This document shows positions 38,654 through 47,473 of a DNA stretch of 64,000 bases, piece by piece. Origin of the DNA: Acidovorax sp. A79 (GTDB lineage: Bacteria > Pseudomonadota > Gammaproteobacteria > Burkholderiales > Burkholderiaceae_C); the NCBI RefSeq assembly GCF_041154505.1, contig NZ_AP028672.1, positions 1-64,000 on the forward strand, in the 5' to 3' direction. The stretch's first letter is position 1; each line of letters opens with the position of its first letter. Below the pieces are notes generated by a model, which worked only from the letters and a program-made list of their open reading frames with translations, was not told the DNA's origin and did not search any database. The position numbers and the translations under genes are program-made.

Positions 38654-39973
38654 TCAACGTGCCAGGGCCACGCCCCCGGCAAGCCGCTGGTTGACGGCGG
38701 CCCGCAGGGAATCGGGTGCATCCGCGATCAGGCGGGGCCATTGCTCCCGGGCCCGCGCCACCGTGTCGCGCAGGAGCGCCAGGTGGCGCGGTACGCGCAG
38801 CAGTCCGGCCGACTTCATGAGGCCTTCCATGTCGTCCCAGCTGAACGCGCGCAGCGCGCGGTCGATGGAGCGGTTCATCGCGTACTGGCCCTCGGGCACG
38901 CCCTCGAAGAACGCGGCCACGCACACCGGGTCGTACACCGGCGCCAGTTGCGGCACGCGCCCGTCGGGGTAGACCAGCGCCCAGTTCTTCAGGTGCGCAT
39001 CGGTGTTGCCCATGAGGATGAACGCCACCATGCGCGCCAGGAACTCGCGTGTGTCTTGCACCGGCTGGCGGCTCAGGCGGTTGAGCACGCGCAGCATGGT
39101 GGACCAGTCCTGCAGGATGCCCTTGCCGTACTTTTGCCGCGGGGTGTAGCCCAGCACCTGGTTGAACTCCTCCATGTGCACGCGGGCGCCGCCGGGCAGG
39201 TGGTCAAAGCGCTGCACGGCCAATATCTCGTTGAAGGGCACGGTGCCCGGCAGGTCGGCCTCGGCGCGGGTGATGACGCGTGCATCGGCGCAGTGCAGGC
39301 CCAGCGCCTTGCACAGCTGGTAGCCGGCGAACTCGTTGGCCACCAGGTCGGGGTGCGCGGTGGTGGGCAGCTTGAGGATCACGCTGCCGGCCGCGCCCTG
39401 GCGGCGCACGGTGTAGCGGCGGCCGTCCAGCACCGCGCTGAACTTGGTGACCACGCCGGGCAGCGATGCGGCGTCTTCCACCGGGAACTCGACAAAGCCC
39501 GGCTCCAGCACGTCCAGCCCTTGCGTGGTGTGCCAGTGCCGCACCACGTCGGGGATGCCGTCTTGCGAGGGCACGGGCTCCACCTCCAGCGCGCCCATCA
39601 GGTCGTGGCCCGCGGCGGCCAGCAGTTCGAACTCGTCGTCGGGGCTGCAGCCGCGCTCGCGCGCCAGCCGCTCGCGGTTGTGGCCCTCAGGCAGCAGGTT
39701 CTGAAAATACACGGGCCAGCGCCCGTCGGTGCGCACCAGCCGTGCATCCCGCGCCGACGCCAGGATCTGCTGCGTGGCTGCCTCGTCGGCACCCTGAAAG
39801 CTGAGCGACAGGGCGGGGCGCTGCGGGTTGCGGATGTAGCTCTCGTCAAACGACACGCGCAGGATGTCGCCGTACTGCGAAAGGTAGCCAATCGCCTCGC
39901 GCCCGCCCGCCGCGCCGTCTGCCAGGGCGGGGCGGTGCAGGTACAGGCGCAGGTAGCGGATGGAGGTGCTCAT
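38654..39973 (-). CDS. hipA: HipA-family serine/threonine kinase toxin
   Basis: 439 aa, full length. The kinase core has the ATP-lysine K201 in V-I-L-K-L-P and the catalytic loop N-T-D-A-H-L-K-N (323-330), with the later metal-binding D in Y-D-P. HipA phosphorylates glutamyl-tRNA synthetase or related targets to stop translation. It lies 46 bp behind hipB on the same strand, the usual antitoxin-first order. Confidence 0.92.
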   Translation of the reverse strand: MSTSIRYLRLYLHRPALADGAAGGREAIGYLSQYGDILRVSFDESYIRNPQRPALSLSFQGADEAATQQILASARDARLVRTDGRWPVYFQNLLPEGHNRERLARERGCSPDDEFELLAAAGHDLMGALEVEPVPSQDGIPDVVRHWHTTQGLDVLEPGFVEFPVEDAASLPGVVTKFSAVLDGRRYTVRRQGAAGSVILKLPTTAHPDLVANEFAGYQLCKALGLHCADARVITRAEADLPGTVPFNEILAVQRFDHLPGGARVHMEEFNQVLGYTPRQKYGKGILQDWSTMLRVLNRLSRQPVQDTREFLARMVAFILMGNTDAHLKNWALVYPDGRVPQLAPVYDPVCVAAFFEGVPEGQYAMNRSIDRALRAFSWDDMEGLMKSAGLLRVPRHLALLRDTVARAREQWPRLIADAPDSLRAAVNQRLAGGVALAR

Positions 39974-40019
39974 GGGGCCGGGTATGCGCAGGCGCGTGCG
40001 GGTGTGGGCGCTGGCGGCC

Positions 40020-40328
40020 TCAGCCGGCGCGGCTCAGGCTGTCCACCACCGACGGCGGCGCGTCCACTCCCGCGGGCTGGCCCAGGAACTTGCCGCCCGA
40101 CTGGATGAACGCCTCCAGGCTGGGCCGCAGGCTGCTGGGCACGGCAATGATGTCCATGCCCAGCACGCGAGCCATCTCGGCCAGGGTGGAGTAGCGCGGG
40201 TCCAGGTCGCCACCTTCGGTGCGCTGGACGGTCATGCGGGAGAGGCCCGCGCGCTCGGCGAGTTCGGCCTGGGTGAGCTTGCCGGCTTTGCGGGCGATGG
40301 CCAGGCTCTGAATGAGATCGTTGTTCAT
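40020..40328 (-). CDS. hipB: HipB-type HTH antitoxin
   Basis: 102 aa. A Xre-type helix-turn-helix spans about residues 5-60 (L-T-Q-A-E-L-A-E-R-A-G-L-S-R-M-T-V-Q-R-T-E), followed by an extended Pro/Ser tail as in HipB, which fills the HipA interface. It should repress the operon and neutralise HipA. Preceded by an AT-rich region with GATA-N8-TATC. Confidence 0.92.
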   Translation of the reverse strand: MNNDLIQSLAIARKAGKLTQAELAERAGLSRMTVQRTEGGDLDPRYSTLAEMARVLGMDIIAVPSSLRPSLEAFIQSGGKFLGQPAGVDAPPSVVDSLSRAG

Positions 40329-40421
40329 GATTATATTTATACTCTTTTATTTGAAAAAGATAAACATAGGTATCATTATCGCCGTTGGTCTTGGCAAAAA
40401 TACAGTTCAAGGAACCCACCA
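40329..40421. promoter_or_regulatory. AT-rich divergent promoter/operator region of hipBA and a kinase-like gene
   Basis: The only strongly AT-rich gap in this part of the window. A palindrome GATA-AACATAGG-TATC lies at 40359-40374, and TTTAT...ATAAA repeats flank it. HipB of E. coli binds TATCC-N8-GGATA, so the 8-nt spacing is suggestive although the half-site orientation differs. Serves both divergent genes. Confidence 0.5.
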
Positions 40422-40943
40422 TTGACCCAGCTGCTGCGAATCCATGTCACCGGTGCTTCAGGCTCTGGCACGTCCACGCTGAGCGCGGCCCTGGCCGCAG
40501 CGTTGAACGGGGCCCACCTCGACGCTGACGACTACTACTGGCTGCCCACCACGCCGCCGTTCACCAGCAGGCGGGACCCTACACAGCGCCTGGCCCTGCT
40601 CCTCGGCGACTTGCGCGCCAGCAAGGTGGCGGTGCTGGCCGGTTCCGTGGCCGGGTGGGGGCAGGAACTGGAAGACTGCTTTGACCTGATCGTGTTTCTC
40701 TACCTGGATGCTCCCGCGCGCCTCGCGCGCCTTCGCCACCGGGAGGCGCAGCGCTTTGGCCAGGCGAATCCTGCTTTCCTGGAATGGGCGGCTCAATACG
40801 ATGACGGGGTGTTGCCAGGCAGAAGCCTGCAGAGGCAGCGGGACTGGCTCGCGGCACGGCGCGGTCCCCATATCGAACTGAGCTCGGACGCTCCTGTCCA
40901 GAATCTGGTGGCGGCTGTGATGAGGGCATTGCCCGGGTTCTGA
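40422..40943 (+). CDS. P-loop NTPase / adenylate-kinase-like protein with TTG start
   Basis: 173 aa. It starts TTG at 40422 with AAGGA eight bases upstream. The Walker A motif is G-A-S-G-S-G-T-S-T near residue 11-19, followed by D-A-D-D-Y-Y-W, the acceptor-binding region of small-molecule or shikimate/adenylate-like kinases, and an R-x-x-H-R-E lid segment. It may phosphorylate a nucleotide or another small molecule; the substrate is unknown. Divergent from hipBA. Confidence 0.8.
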   Translation: MTQLLRIHVTGASGSGTSTLSAALAAALNGAHLDADDYYWLPTTPPFTSRRDPTQRLALLLGDLRASKVAVLAGSVAGWGQELEDCFDLIVFLYLDAPARLARLRHREAQRFGQANPAFLEWAAQYDDGVLPGRSLQRQRDWLAARRGPHIELSSDAPVQNLVAAVMRALPGF

Positions 40944-41075
40944 AGCAACGGGCGAGGGCGCCCCCACCATGCCAAGATGGCGGCCGTGGGTTCGCGCCGT
41001 TTCCTCCCCCGGCCAACACCGCCGCCGGCCGCGCCAGCGGAAAAACCACAGAACGACGAAAGGGACACCAACGCC

Positions 41076-42635
41076 ATGACCACTCCACACAACGCCCTGG
41101 TCGAGCTGACCGCCAATGAACTGCGCCACCGCATCGGCACGCGCGAGGTCTCGCCCGTCGAGCTGCTCGACGCCTGCATGGCGCGCATCGAGGCCGTCAA
41201 CCCGCATGTGAATGCCATCACCGCCACCTGCTACGACCGCGCCCGCGCCGAGGCCCAGGCCGCCGAGCAGGCGGTGCTGCGCGGCGAACCGCTGGGCCTG
41301 CTGCACGGCCTGCCGCTGGGCGTGAAGGACCTGGAAGCCACGGCCGGGCTGCTGACCACCTATGGCTCGGAGATCTACCGCGGCAATGTCCCGGCAGAGG
41401 ACAACGTGCTGGTGGCGCGCCTGCGCGCGGCGGGCGCCATCGTCACCGGCAAGACCAACATCCCCGAGATGGGCGCCGGTGCCAACTCGCGCAACACCGT
41501 GTGGGGCGCCACCGGCAATCCGTTCAACCCCAACCTGAACGCCGGAGGCTCGTCGGGCGGCTCTGCCGCCGCGCTGGCGTGCGACATGCTGCCGGTGTGC
41601 ACGGGGTCGGACACGGGCGGCTCGCTGCGCATTCCAGCTTCTATCTGTGGCGTGGTGGGCTTCCGGCCGTCGCCCGGCGTGGTGCCCAGCTCGCGCAAGC
41701 TGCTGGGCTGGACGCCGATTTCGGTGGTGGGCCCCATGGGCCGTACGGTAGAAGAGGCCTGCCTGCAACTGGCTGCCACGGCGGGTATGTCGGCGGGCGA
41801 CCCGCTGAGCTACCCGCTGGACCCGATGAGTTTTTTGTTGCCCGAAGCGGTGGACCTGAGCCGCCTGCGCGTGGCGTACACCGAAGATCTTGGCGCCTGC
41901 GCCGTGGACAACGGCATCCGCGCCGTGTTCCGCCGGAAGGTGCAGGCCATGAAGCACCTGTTTGCCAGCTGCGATGCCATCGACATCGACCTGGGTGACG
42001 TGCACCGCTGCTTTGACGTGCTGCGCGCCGAAGCCTTTGTGGCCAGCACGCGCGAAGCCTACGAGCGCGACCCCGCCAGCCTGGGCCCGAACACCCGCGC
42101 CAACTACGAGATGGGCGCCGCCATGACGCTGCTGGACAGCGCCTGGGCGCAGGCCGAGCAGACGCGCATCCTGGCGCGGTTCCAGAAGCTGTATGAGCAG
42201 TACGACCTGATCCTGGCACCCACCACACCCGTGTCGCCCTTCGCCTGGACCCAGCTGTTTGCCAGCCACATCAACGGCGAGCCGCAGGCCAACTACTACC
42301 GCTGGCTGGCGCTGACCTATGTGACCACGCTCACCACCCACCCCGCGCTCAGCCTGCCGTGCGGGCTGGACGACGAGGGTTTGCCGTTTGGCCTGCAGAT
42401 CGTCGGGCGCTTCCGTGCCGACCGCCACACGCTGGGCGTGGGCCATGCGCTGGAGCAGGCGTTCAAGGGCATCGGCGGGCTGGCCCGCCCCCGGCCTGAC
42501 ATCGCCAGGCTGATGCAAACACGTGCCGAGCCCGCGCTGACCTCCATCGTGACTGGCGCGCCCGACCCGCGCGACGCCCGCAGCCTGCCGCGTGATGACC
42601 GCACCGCCTCGGCGGCTCAGGTGTCAGCGGTGTAA
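41076..42635 (+). CDS. Amidase-signature family amidase
   Basis: 519 aa. The Ser-cisSer-Lys triad is visible: Lys in L-G-V-K-D-L-E, the G-G-S-S-G-G-S loop, and the cis-Ser in G-S-D-T-G-G-S-L-R-I-P-A. Related proteins include GatA and broad amidases. It is followed after 21 bp by an FAD oxidase gene, suggesting one catabolic unit for an amide-containing or amino compound. ATG 41076 follows AAAGGGA. Confidence 0.9.
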   Translation: MTTPHNALVELTANELRHRIGTREVSPVELLDACMARIEAVNPHVNAITATCYDRARAEAQAAEQAVLRGEPLGLLHGLPLGVKDLEATAGLLTTYGSEIYRGNVPAEDNVLVARLRAAGAIVTGKTNIPEMGAGANSRNTVWGATGNPFNPNLNAGGSSGGSAAALACDMLPVCTGSDTGGSLRIPASICGVVGFRPSPGVVPSSRKLLGWTPISVVGPMGRTVEEACLQLAATAGMSAGDPLSYPLDPMSFLLPEAVDLSRLRVAYTEDLGACAVDNGIRAVFRRKVQAMKHLFASCDAIDIDLGDVHRCFDVLRAEAFVASTREAYERDPASLGPNTRANYEMGAAMTLLDSAWAQAEQTRILARFQKLYEQYDLILAPTTPVSPFAWTQLFASHINGEPQANYYRWLALTYVTTLTTHPALSLPCGLDDEGLPFGLQIVGRFRADRHTLGVGHALEQAFKGIGGLARPRPDIARLMQTRAEPALTSIVTGAPDPRDARSLPRDDRTASAAQVSAV

Positions 42636-42656
42636 TTCGAGCCAGGAGACAAAACC

Positions 42657-43802
42657 ATGCAATCAGCGGACACCATCGTCATTGGCGCGGGCATCGCGGG
42701 CGCCTCGGTGGCGTGGCAGCTTGTACAGGAGCGCGTCGGGGGGCAGGGCGCCAGCGTGCTGCTGCTCGAGCGCGAATCGCAGCCCGGCTACCACACCACC
42801 GGCCGCTCGGCGGCCCTGTACATGGCCACCTACGGCACGCCCAACATCCAGGCGCTGACCCGGGCGAGCCGCGCGTTTTACGACGCGCCGCCGCCCGAGT
42901 TTGGAACTGACCCCATCCTCTCGTCCCGTGGCGTGGTCTATGTGGCGGGGCCGGACCAGCTCGACATGCTGAAACAGGCCTACGACGAAGCCCACGCCAT
43001 CTCGCCCAATGTGGAATGGGTGGACCAGGCCGCACTGCTGGCCCAGCTGCCATGCCTGAAGCCCGAAGCCGTGGCCGCCGGCATGAGCGAGCCCGAAGCT
43101 TCCGACATCGATGTGCACGCGCTGCACCAGGGCTACCTGCGTGGCCTGCGCCAGCGTGGCGGCCAGGTGCTGACGAATGCCGAGGTCACGGCCCTGGAGC
43201 GCCAGGGCGATGGCTGGCAGGTGACGCTCGCCGATGGCCGGGCGCTGCGGGCCACCACCATCATCAACGCCGCGGGCGCCTGGGCCGACGTGGTGGCGGG
43301 CCTGGCCGGCGTGCCACCCATCGGCTTGGAGCCGCGCCGCCGCACCGCCTTCACCTTCGCCGTGCCCGAAGGCATGGACGCGACCCACTGGCCCGCCGTG
43401 ATCGGTATCGACGAGAGCTTCTACTTCAAGCCCGACGCAGGCCAGTTGCTGGGCTCCCCCGCCAACGCCGACCCGACACATCCCCACGACGTGGTGCCCG
43501 AGGAACTGGACGTGGCCACGGGGATTTATCACATCGAGGAAAAAACGATCTTCCAGATCCGCCGCCCCTCCCACACCTGGGCAGGCCTGCGCTCATTCGT
43601 GCCCGACGGTGACATGGTGATAGGCTGGGACAACCATGTGTCCGGCTTTTTCTGGCTGGCGGGGCAGGGCGGGTATGGGATTCAGAGCGCGGCGGGCGCC
43701 TCGTTGCTGGCGCGGCAGCTGCTGCGCGGCGAGCCACTGGCGGAAGAACTGGTGCGCGAGGGGGTGGCGCCGCAAGGGCTGTCGCCTGCACGGCTGCGAT
43801 AG
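42657..43802 (+). CDS. DAO-family FAD-dependent oxidoreductase
   Basis: 381 aa. N-terminal G-A-G-I-A-G-A-S-V-A motif, E-R-E-S-Q-P-G-Y-H-T-T-G-R-S-A-A-L-Y and the C-terminal G-Q-G-G-Y-G-I-Q-S FAD contacts are those of D-amino-acid dehydrogenase/sarcosine oxidase relatives. Co-transcribed with the amidase upstream; the product of the amidase could be its substrate. AGGAG precedes the ATG. The stop TAG may overlap a short remnant of the dispersed element. Confidence 0.88.
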   Translation: MQSADTIVIGAGIAGASVAWQLVQERVGGQGASVLLLERESQPGYHTTGRSAALYMATYGTPNIQALTRASRAFYDAPPPEFGTDPILSSRGVVYVAGPDQLDMLKQAYDEAHAISPNVEWVDQAALLAQLPCLKPEAVAAGMSEPEASDIDVHALHQGYLRGLRQRGGQVLTNAEVTALERQGDGWQVTLADGRALRATTIINAAGAWADVVAGLAGVPPIGLEPRRRTAFTFAVPEGMDATHWPAVIGIDESFYFKPDAGQLLGSPANADPTHPHDVVPEELDVATGIYHIEEKTIFQIRRPSHTWAGLRSFVPDGDMVIGWDNHVSGFFWLAGQGGYGIQSAAGASLLARQLLRGEPLAEELVREGVAPQGLSPARLR

Positions 43803-43833
43803 CTGCGCGTCTGTTTTTTGGCCGAAGGGTGGC

Positions 43834-44049
43834 TCAGGCGAACGTGTTGACCTGGGTACCCAGCGTGCCGGACGTGGCCAGCCCTGGCTGGGGCATGGAT
43901 TGCTGCATGGCATCCAGCAGCGTGGCCGCTGACGTGGCCTGCATGTCCAGCGCCTTCTTCAGCACCACCATGTTCAGCGCATCGGACGTCTTGGCACTGG
44001 CCAGCGCGGTGGCGGTGTTGACGATGCTGTTGGTGAGGGCGACGTCCAT
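43834..44049 (-). CDS. YjfB-type small putative motility protein
   Basis: 71 aa. The N-terminus M-D-V-A...N-S-I-V-N-T-A-T-A-L-A and the later L-K-K-A-L-D-M-Q fit the YjfB (putative motility protein) family. I chose ATG 44049 because AAGGA lies about ten bases upstream; an ATG nine codons earlier exists. Function is unproven and no motility gene is adjacent. Confidence 0.75.
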   Translation of the reverse strand: MDVALTNSIVNTATALASAKTSDALNMVVLKKALDMQATSAATLLDAMQQSMPQPGLATSGTLGTQVNTFA

Positions 44050-44140
44050 GGTGATTCCTTGGGGTGATGAATTCATATCGGCATGCGGGCGCCGGGCTTG
44101 AGGGTTTTTACATATCCGGGCCCGCCTGGGGTTGCCATTC

Positions 44141-45556
44141 TCACTCCAGCGCCGCCGCCCCAATGGCTCCGCACGCCGCCAGGTCGGACGCGCGAACCCC
44201 GGGCAACTGCCGTGCTGTGTCCCGAAGCGCCGTGCGCAAGCCTTCCTCCAGCGTGGGGTGGTAGAACGGCATGCCCAGCAGGTCGTGCACCGTCAGTTTC
44301 TGCTGAATGGCCAATGCAAGCAGGTGGGCCATATGTTCGCCCTGGGGCGCGCACATCTCGGCGCCCTGCAGACGGCCGGTGGCCCGGTCGGCGTGCAGGC
44401 AGATGCGCCCATGGTTGTGCTGGGCTGCCCGGGCCCGGCCCTGGTCGTCGAAGCTGGCCGTGCCCGTGATGGTGTGGACAGGGTCCATGTCGGCAAGGCG
44501 CTGGCCCACCATCGCGACGTTGGGATCGCAGAACACGATGGCCAGCGGGGTGCGGCGCTGAAAGCGCGCAGGTGTCTCCGCCAGGGCATTCATCCCGGCG
44601 ATATGGCCTTCGTCGGCCGCCTCGTGCAGCAGCGGCACGTGGGCGTTCGCGTCCCCGGCCAGGAACACGGGCAGGCTGCCGATCTGCTGGGTCCGTGAAT
44701 CCACCGTGGGCATGCCATGCTTGTCCAGCGGCACATCCAGGGTGTCCAGGCCCAGGTGCTCGATATTGGGTACGCGGCCCATGGCGGCGACGACCTGGTC
44801 CACCACCACGCGGTGGGAGCCGCTGCGCACCTCGATGCCGCCGGGCACTTCCCGCAGTTCGGCCGGGGCCCCGGCGTGCAGCACCATGTCCTTCTTGAGC
44901 AGCGCTGTCAGTTCGGCGTTGAGCGCCGGGTCGCTCAGGCCCGCCAGTGTGTCGCCGGTGGTGAAGGCGGCCACCTGCAGCCCGAGCCGGGCCAGCGCCT
45001 GGGAGATCTCCACGCCGATGGGGCCCATGCCAATCACGGCGATGCGGGGGCCGAGGCTGGGCTGCTCGAACAGGGTGTCGGTGGTGAGCATGCGGTCGCC
45101 AAACGCCAGCCATTCGTCCGGCACGCTCGGGCGCGAGCCGGTGGCGATGATGATGCTGCGCGTGGCATGGCGGGTGCCGTCGATGTCCACCGCGTGCGGG
45201 CCGGCCAGCAACGCGCGCCCGGATACCTGGGCGCTGCCCAGCCCGCTGGTGGCCTTCAGAACGCCCGCCACGAAATCATCGCGCAGGGCGCGCACGCGCC
45301 GCAGCACGGCCGGTATGTCGGCGGTCAGGGCCTGTGCGCCCCGCAGGCCGAATTCCTCGAATGCGTGGCGGCGGTGAAAGGCGTTGGCCGCCTCGATCAG
45401 TGCCTTGGAGGGCATGCAGCCTACCCGTGCGCACGTGGTGCCCCAGGGCCCTTCGTTGACGATCAGGTAGCGGTCCGTGCGTTTGCGCACCTCGCGCAGG
45501 GCGGCCAGGCCGGCCGTGCCTGCGCCAATGATGATGGTGTCGAGCGGTTGGCTCAT
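44141..45556 (-). CDS. Orphan dihydrolipoyl-dehydrogenase-like flavoprotein
   Basis: 471 aa of the pyridine nucleotide-disulfide oxidoreductase family. FAD motif G-A-G-T-A-G-L-A near residue 10, redox disulfide C-A-R-V-G-C-M-P-S-K, NAD motif G-M-G-P-I-G-V-E and the active-site H-P-T-L-E-E near the C-terminus are present. No 2-oxoacid dehydrogenase genes are nearby, so it is not a standard E3 of a complex. C-A-R-V-G-C differs from the common C-L-N-V-G-C. Confidence 0.88.
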   Translation of the reverse strand: MSQPLDTIIIGAGTAGLAALREVRKRTDRYLIVNEGPWGTTCARVGCMPSKALIEAANAFHRRHAFEEFGLRGAQALTADIPAVLRRVRALRDDFVAGVLKATSGLGSAQVSGRALLAGPHAVDIDGTRHATRSIIIATGSRPSVPDEWLAFGDRMLTTDTLFEQPSLGPRIAVIGMGPIGVEISQALARLGLQVAAFTTGDTLAGLSDPALNAELTALLKKDMVLHAGAPAELREVPGGIEVRSGSHRVVVDQVVAAMGRVPNIEHLGLDTLDVPLDKHGMPTVDSRTQQIGSLPVFLAGDANAHVPLLHEAADEGHIAGMNALAETPARFQRRTPLAIVFCDPNVAMVGQRLADMDPVHTITGTASFDDQGRARAAQHNHGRICLHADRATGRLQGAEMCAPQGEHMAHLLALAIQQKLTVHDLLGMPFYHPTLEEGLRTALRDTARQLPGVRASDLAACGAIGAAALE

Positions 45557-45712
45557 GGGTGGTTCCTTGGGAGCCCTGCAAACCCTGAGTGTCGCGGCCC
45601 GGCCGCGCGGCGCTTGTAGGCGCAAAGGCCTTTGTTGGTTCCCCCTGCCCGGGCAGCGCGGCGTGGCCGGCGAAGCCCTTGCCCTCGCGGCAGCCCCGAA
45701 AGGTGCCGTCGG

Positions 45713-46306
45713 TCAGGCCGCGGGCTCTGTCCAGCCCACGCGGCCCTGGCCGCAGTCGTTGATGCGCTGCACGAAGGCCGCGGCCCGCGCTTCGGGCAGG
45801 CGCAGCTGCACGGTGACCAGGCTGCCATGCCGCACCTCTGACAGTTCGGCCCCGGCCAGGTCGATTTCGCGGCGCAGCAGGCCTTCCAGGGCGTAGGGCA
45901 CCAGGCACTGCAGGGTTGTCATGCGCTGCAGCGTGACCTTGGGGGCGGTGAGCAGTGCCTGGGCCACCGTGTCGGTGTAGGCGCGCACGAGGCCGCCCGC
46001 TCCCAGCTTCACGCCGCCAAAGTAGCGCACCACCGTGGCCAGCACCCCCTCCAGGTCCTGGTGGCGCAGCACGTCGAGCATGGGCCGCCCGGCCGTGCCC
46101 CCGGGTTCGCCGTCATCCACCGCCGCCGACTGGCCGCCCGCCAGCAGGGCCCAGCAGATGTGCGCGGCACCAGGGTGCTGCTTCCACAGCGCATCCACCG
46201 CGGCCTGCGCGCTGGCGCGGTCGGCCATGGGCTGCACGCAGCCGATGAACCGGCTTTTCTTGATGACAAGTTCGCTGTGCGCGGGCGCGGCCAGAGTGTG
46301 GGGCAT
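45713..46306 (-). CDS. YigZ / IMPACT-family protein
   Basis: 197 aa. The N-terminal Impact domain shows K-K-S-R-F-I-G near residue 17, D-D-G-E-P-G-G-T-A-G-R-P and V-V-R-Y-F-G-G-V-K-L-G-A-G-G-L-V-R-A-Y, followed by the DUF1949 domain. The family is linked to translation control; the bacterial role is unclear. Start ATG 46306. Confidence 0.92.
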   Translation of the reverse strand: MPHTLAAPAHSELVIKKSRFIGCVQPMADRASAQAAVDALWKQHPGAAHICWALLAGGQSAAVDDGEPGGTAGRPMLDVLRHQDLEGVLATVVRYFGGVKLGAGGLVRAYTDTVAQALLTAPKVTLQRMTTLQCLVPYALEGLLRREIDLAGAELSEVRHGSLVTVQLRLPEARAAAFVQRINDCGQGRVGWTEPAA

Positions 46307-46466
46307 GGGGCGCAGAGTGTAAGGGGGCGGCCCGTGTGTGAAAAAAGTCACAGCCCAGGGCCGTGGGAAGGGGTACGCCCGCGTGAAACGCCCGCGACCG
46401 TGTGTTCTGTCACACAGGAGTGCGGCGCGGATTCCTACACTGCGCATTGAAGCCCTGACTTACGCT

Positions 46467-46489
46467 GGCGCTCAGTTTTTTGCAGCGCC
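46467..46489 (+). promoter_or_regulatory. Leader hairpin upstream of a small ORF
   Basis: GGCGCT at 46467-46472 and AGCGCC at 46484-46489 pair around a T-rich loop, shortly before the AAAAGGA ribosome-binding site of the 65-codon ORF at 46514. Possible leader structure; function unknown. Confidence 0.35.
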
Positions 46490-46513
46490 GAAGCCTTATA
46501 AAAAGGAACCGCC

Positions 46514-46711
46514 ATGTTCGCCATTCCGTTCACCGCCCCGTCGCACGCCGCCTGGGGCCACCATCTTTTTGGCAGGTTCCTGTCGCGCTCGGCACCGCCC
46601 GCTGCTGGCGTGGCGGTTGCGCAGGCCATGCCTGCCGAGGCCGAAGCTGCGGTGGCGGAGGACGCGTTCCCGGATCTGGCGCAGCGGGTGCGTGAAGTCG
46701 GGGAATGGTAG
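46514..46711 (+). CDS. Small hypothetical protein
   Basis: 65 aa. ATG 46514 has AAAAGGA at a good distance. The product is Ala/Pro/His-rich with a C-terminal acidic helix (E-D-A-F-P-D-L-A-Q-R-V-R-E-V-G-E-W). I recognise no family. The ribosome-binding site and the preceding hairpin support translation, but the case rests on those alone. Confidence 0.5.
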   Translation: MFAIPFTAPSHAAWGHHLFGRFLSRSAPPAAGVAVAQAMPAEAEAAVAEDAFPDLAQRVREVGEW

Positions 46712-46864
46712 CCAGGGCGACGGCGCTCGACGGGCGGCCCCGCCCTGTCCAGCACGCGGGCGCCCTCCTTCTTCCTGGGTAGCGGCAATGCAGGGCCGTG
46801 CATGGCCACGGAAAGTCCCCACGGTTCCCTGCGGGCTTTCGTCGATATCGGCCTGGCTCCTCGG

Positions 46865-46895
46865 TACAATAAACAATCCATCTGGATGGTTTGTT
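46865..46895 (+). promoter_or_regulatory. Promoter -10 and TetR-type operator of the TetR-SMR operon
   Basis: A TACAAT -10 box at 46865-46870 is followed by AACAATCCATCT (46872-46883) and GGATGGTTTGTT (46884-46895), an inverted repeat with 10 of 12 pairs matching. The operator ends two bases before the tetR start, leaving a leader of only about 20 nt and no Shine-Dalgarno. Confidence 0.6.
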
Positions 46896-46897
46896 GA

Positions 46898-47473
46898 ATG
46901 ACCGAAGCACATCGCCGCCAAAAACAGCCTGAACTGATCCGCAGCCAATTGCTGGCCGTGGTCCGGGAACTCCTGGTGTGGGAGGGCCCCCACGCCGTCA
47001 CGCTCGATGCCGTGGCCCAGCGGGCCCACGTGACCAAGGGCGGGCTCCAGCACCACTACCGCAGCAAGCAGGCCCTGCTGGATGCGCTGTCGGACCAGCT
47101 CTTCGAGGAGTTTGAACAGTGTTTTGCGAAAGCGCTGGACCAGGAAGAGGACACGCCCGGGCGCCATGCGCGTGCCTACATCAGGACCTGCTTTGACAGC
47201 GGCTCGGACAGCCGCCAGGTGGAGACGCAGCGGGCGATCGGCCTGCTGGCCCTGACGTCCGCGCCGTGCCGCCAGCGGTGGCATGCCGCGATGGCGGCGG
47301 CACTGAAGGCCGACGGCGACGATCCCCACACGGCCAATGTGCTGCTGGCCTGCCGCCTGGCGGGAGACGGGTTCTGGTTCGCGCAGATGCTCGATGTCTA
47401 CGCACTCGACCAGCCGCGCAAGGCCGCCATCCTGGACATCCTCCTGTCCCTGTGCCAAGGAGGCCGGCCATGA
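46898..47473 (+). CDS. TetR-family transcriptional repressor
   Basis: 191 aa. The N-terminal helix-turn-helix (about 12-60) has A-V-T-L-D-A-V-A-Q-R-A-H-V-T-K-G-G-L-Q-H-H-Y-R-S-K, close to the YbiH/TetR group with a TetR_C_6-like ligand domain. It overlaps the following SMR pump gene by four bases and is preceded by a near-perfect inverted repeat, so it probably represses the pump until a toxic compound binds. Confidence 0.92.
   Translation: MTEAHRRQKQPELIRSQLLAVVRELLVWEGPHAVTLDAVAQRAHVTKGGLQHHYRSKQALLDALSDQLFEEFEQCFAKALDQEEDTPGRHARAYIRTCFDSGSDSRQVETQRAIGLLALTSAPCRQRWHAAMAAALKADGDDPHTANVLLACRLAGDGFWFAQMLDVYALDQPRKAAILDILLSLCQGGRP

Noticed and set aside
43798..43832. Possible tenth copy of the dispersed element (GATAGCTGC then TTTTTTGGCC) at the DAO gene stop
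   Set aside because: The second half-site is missing and the spacing cannot be tested; at most a remnant.
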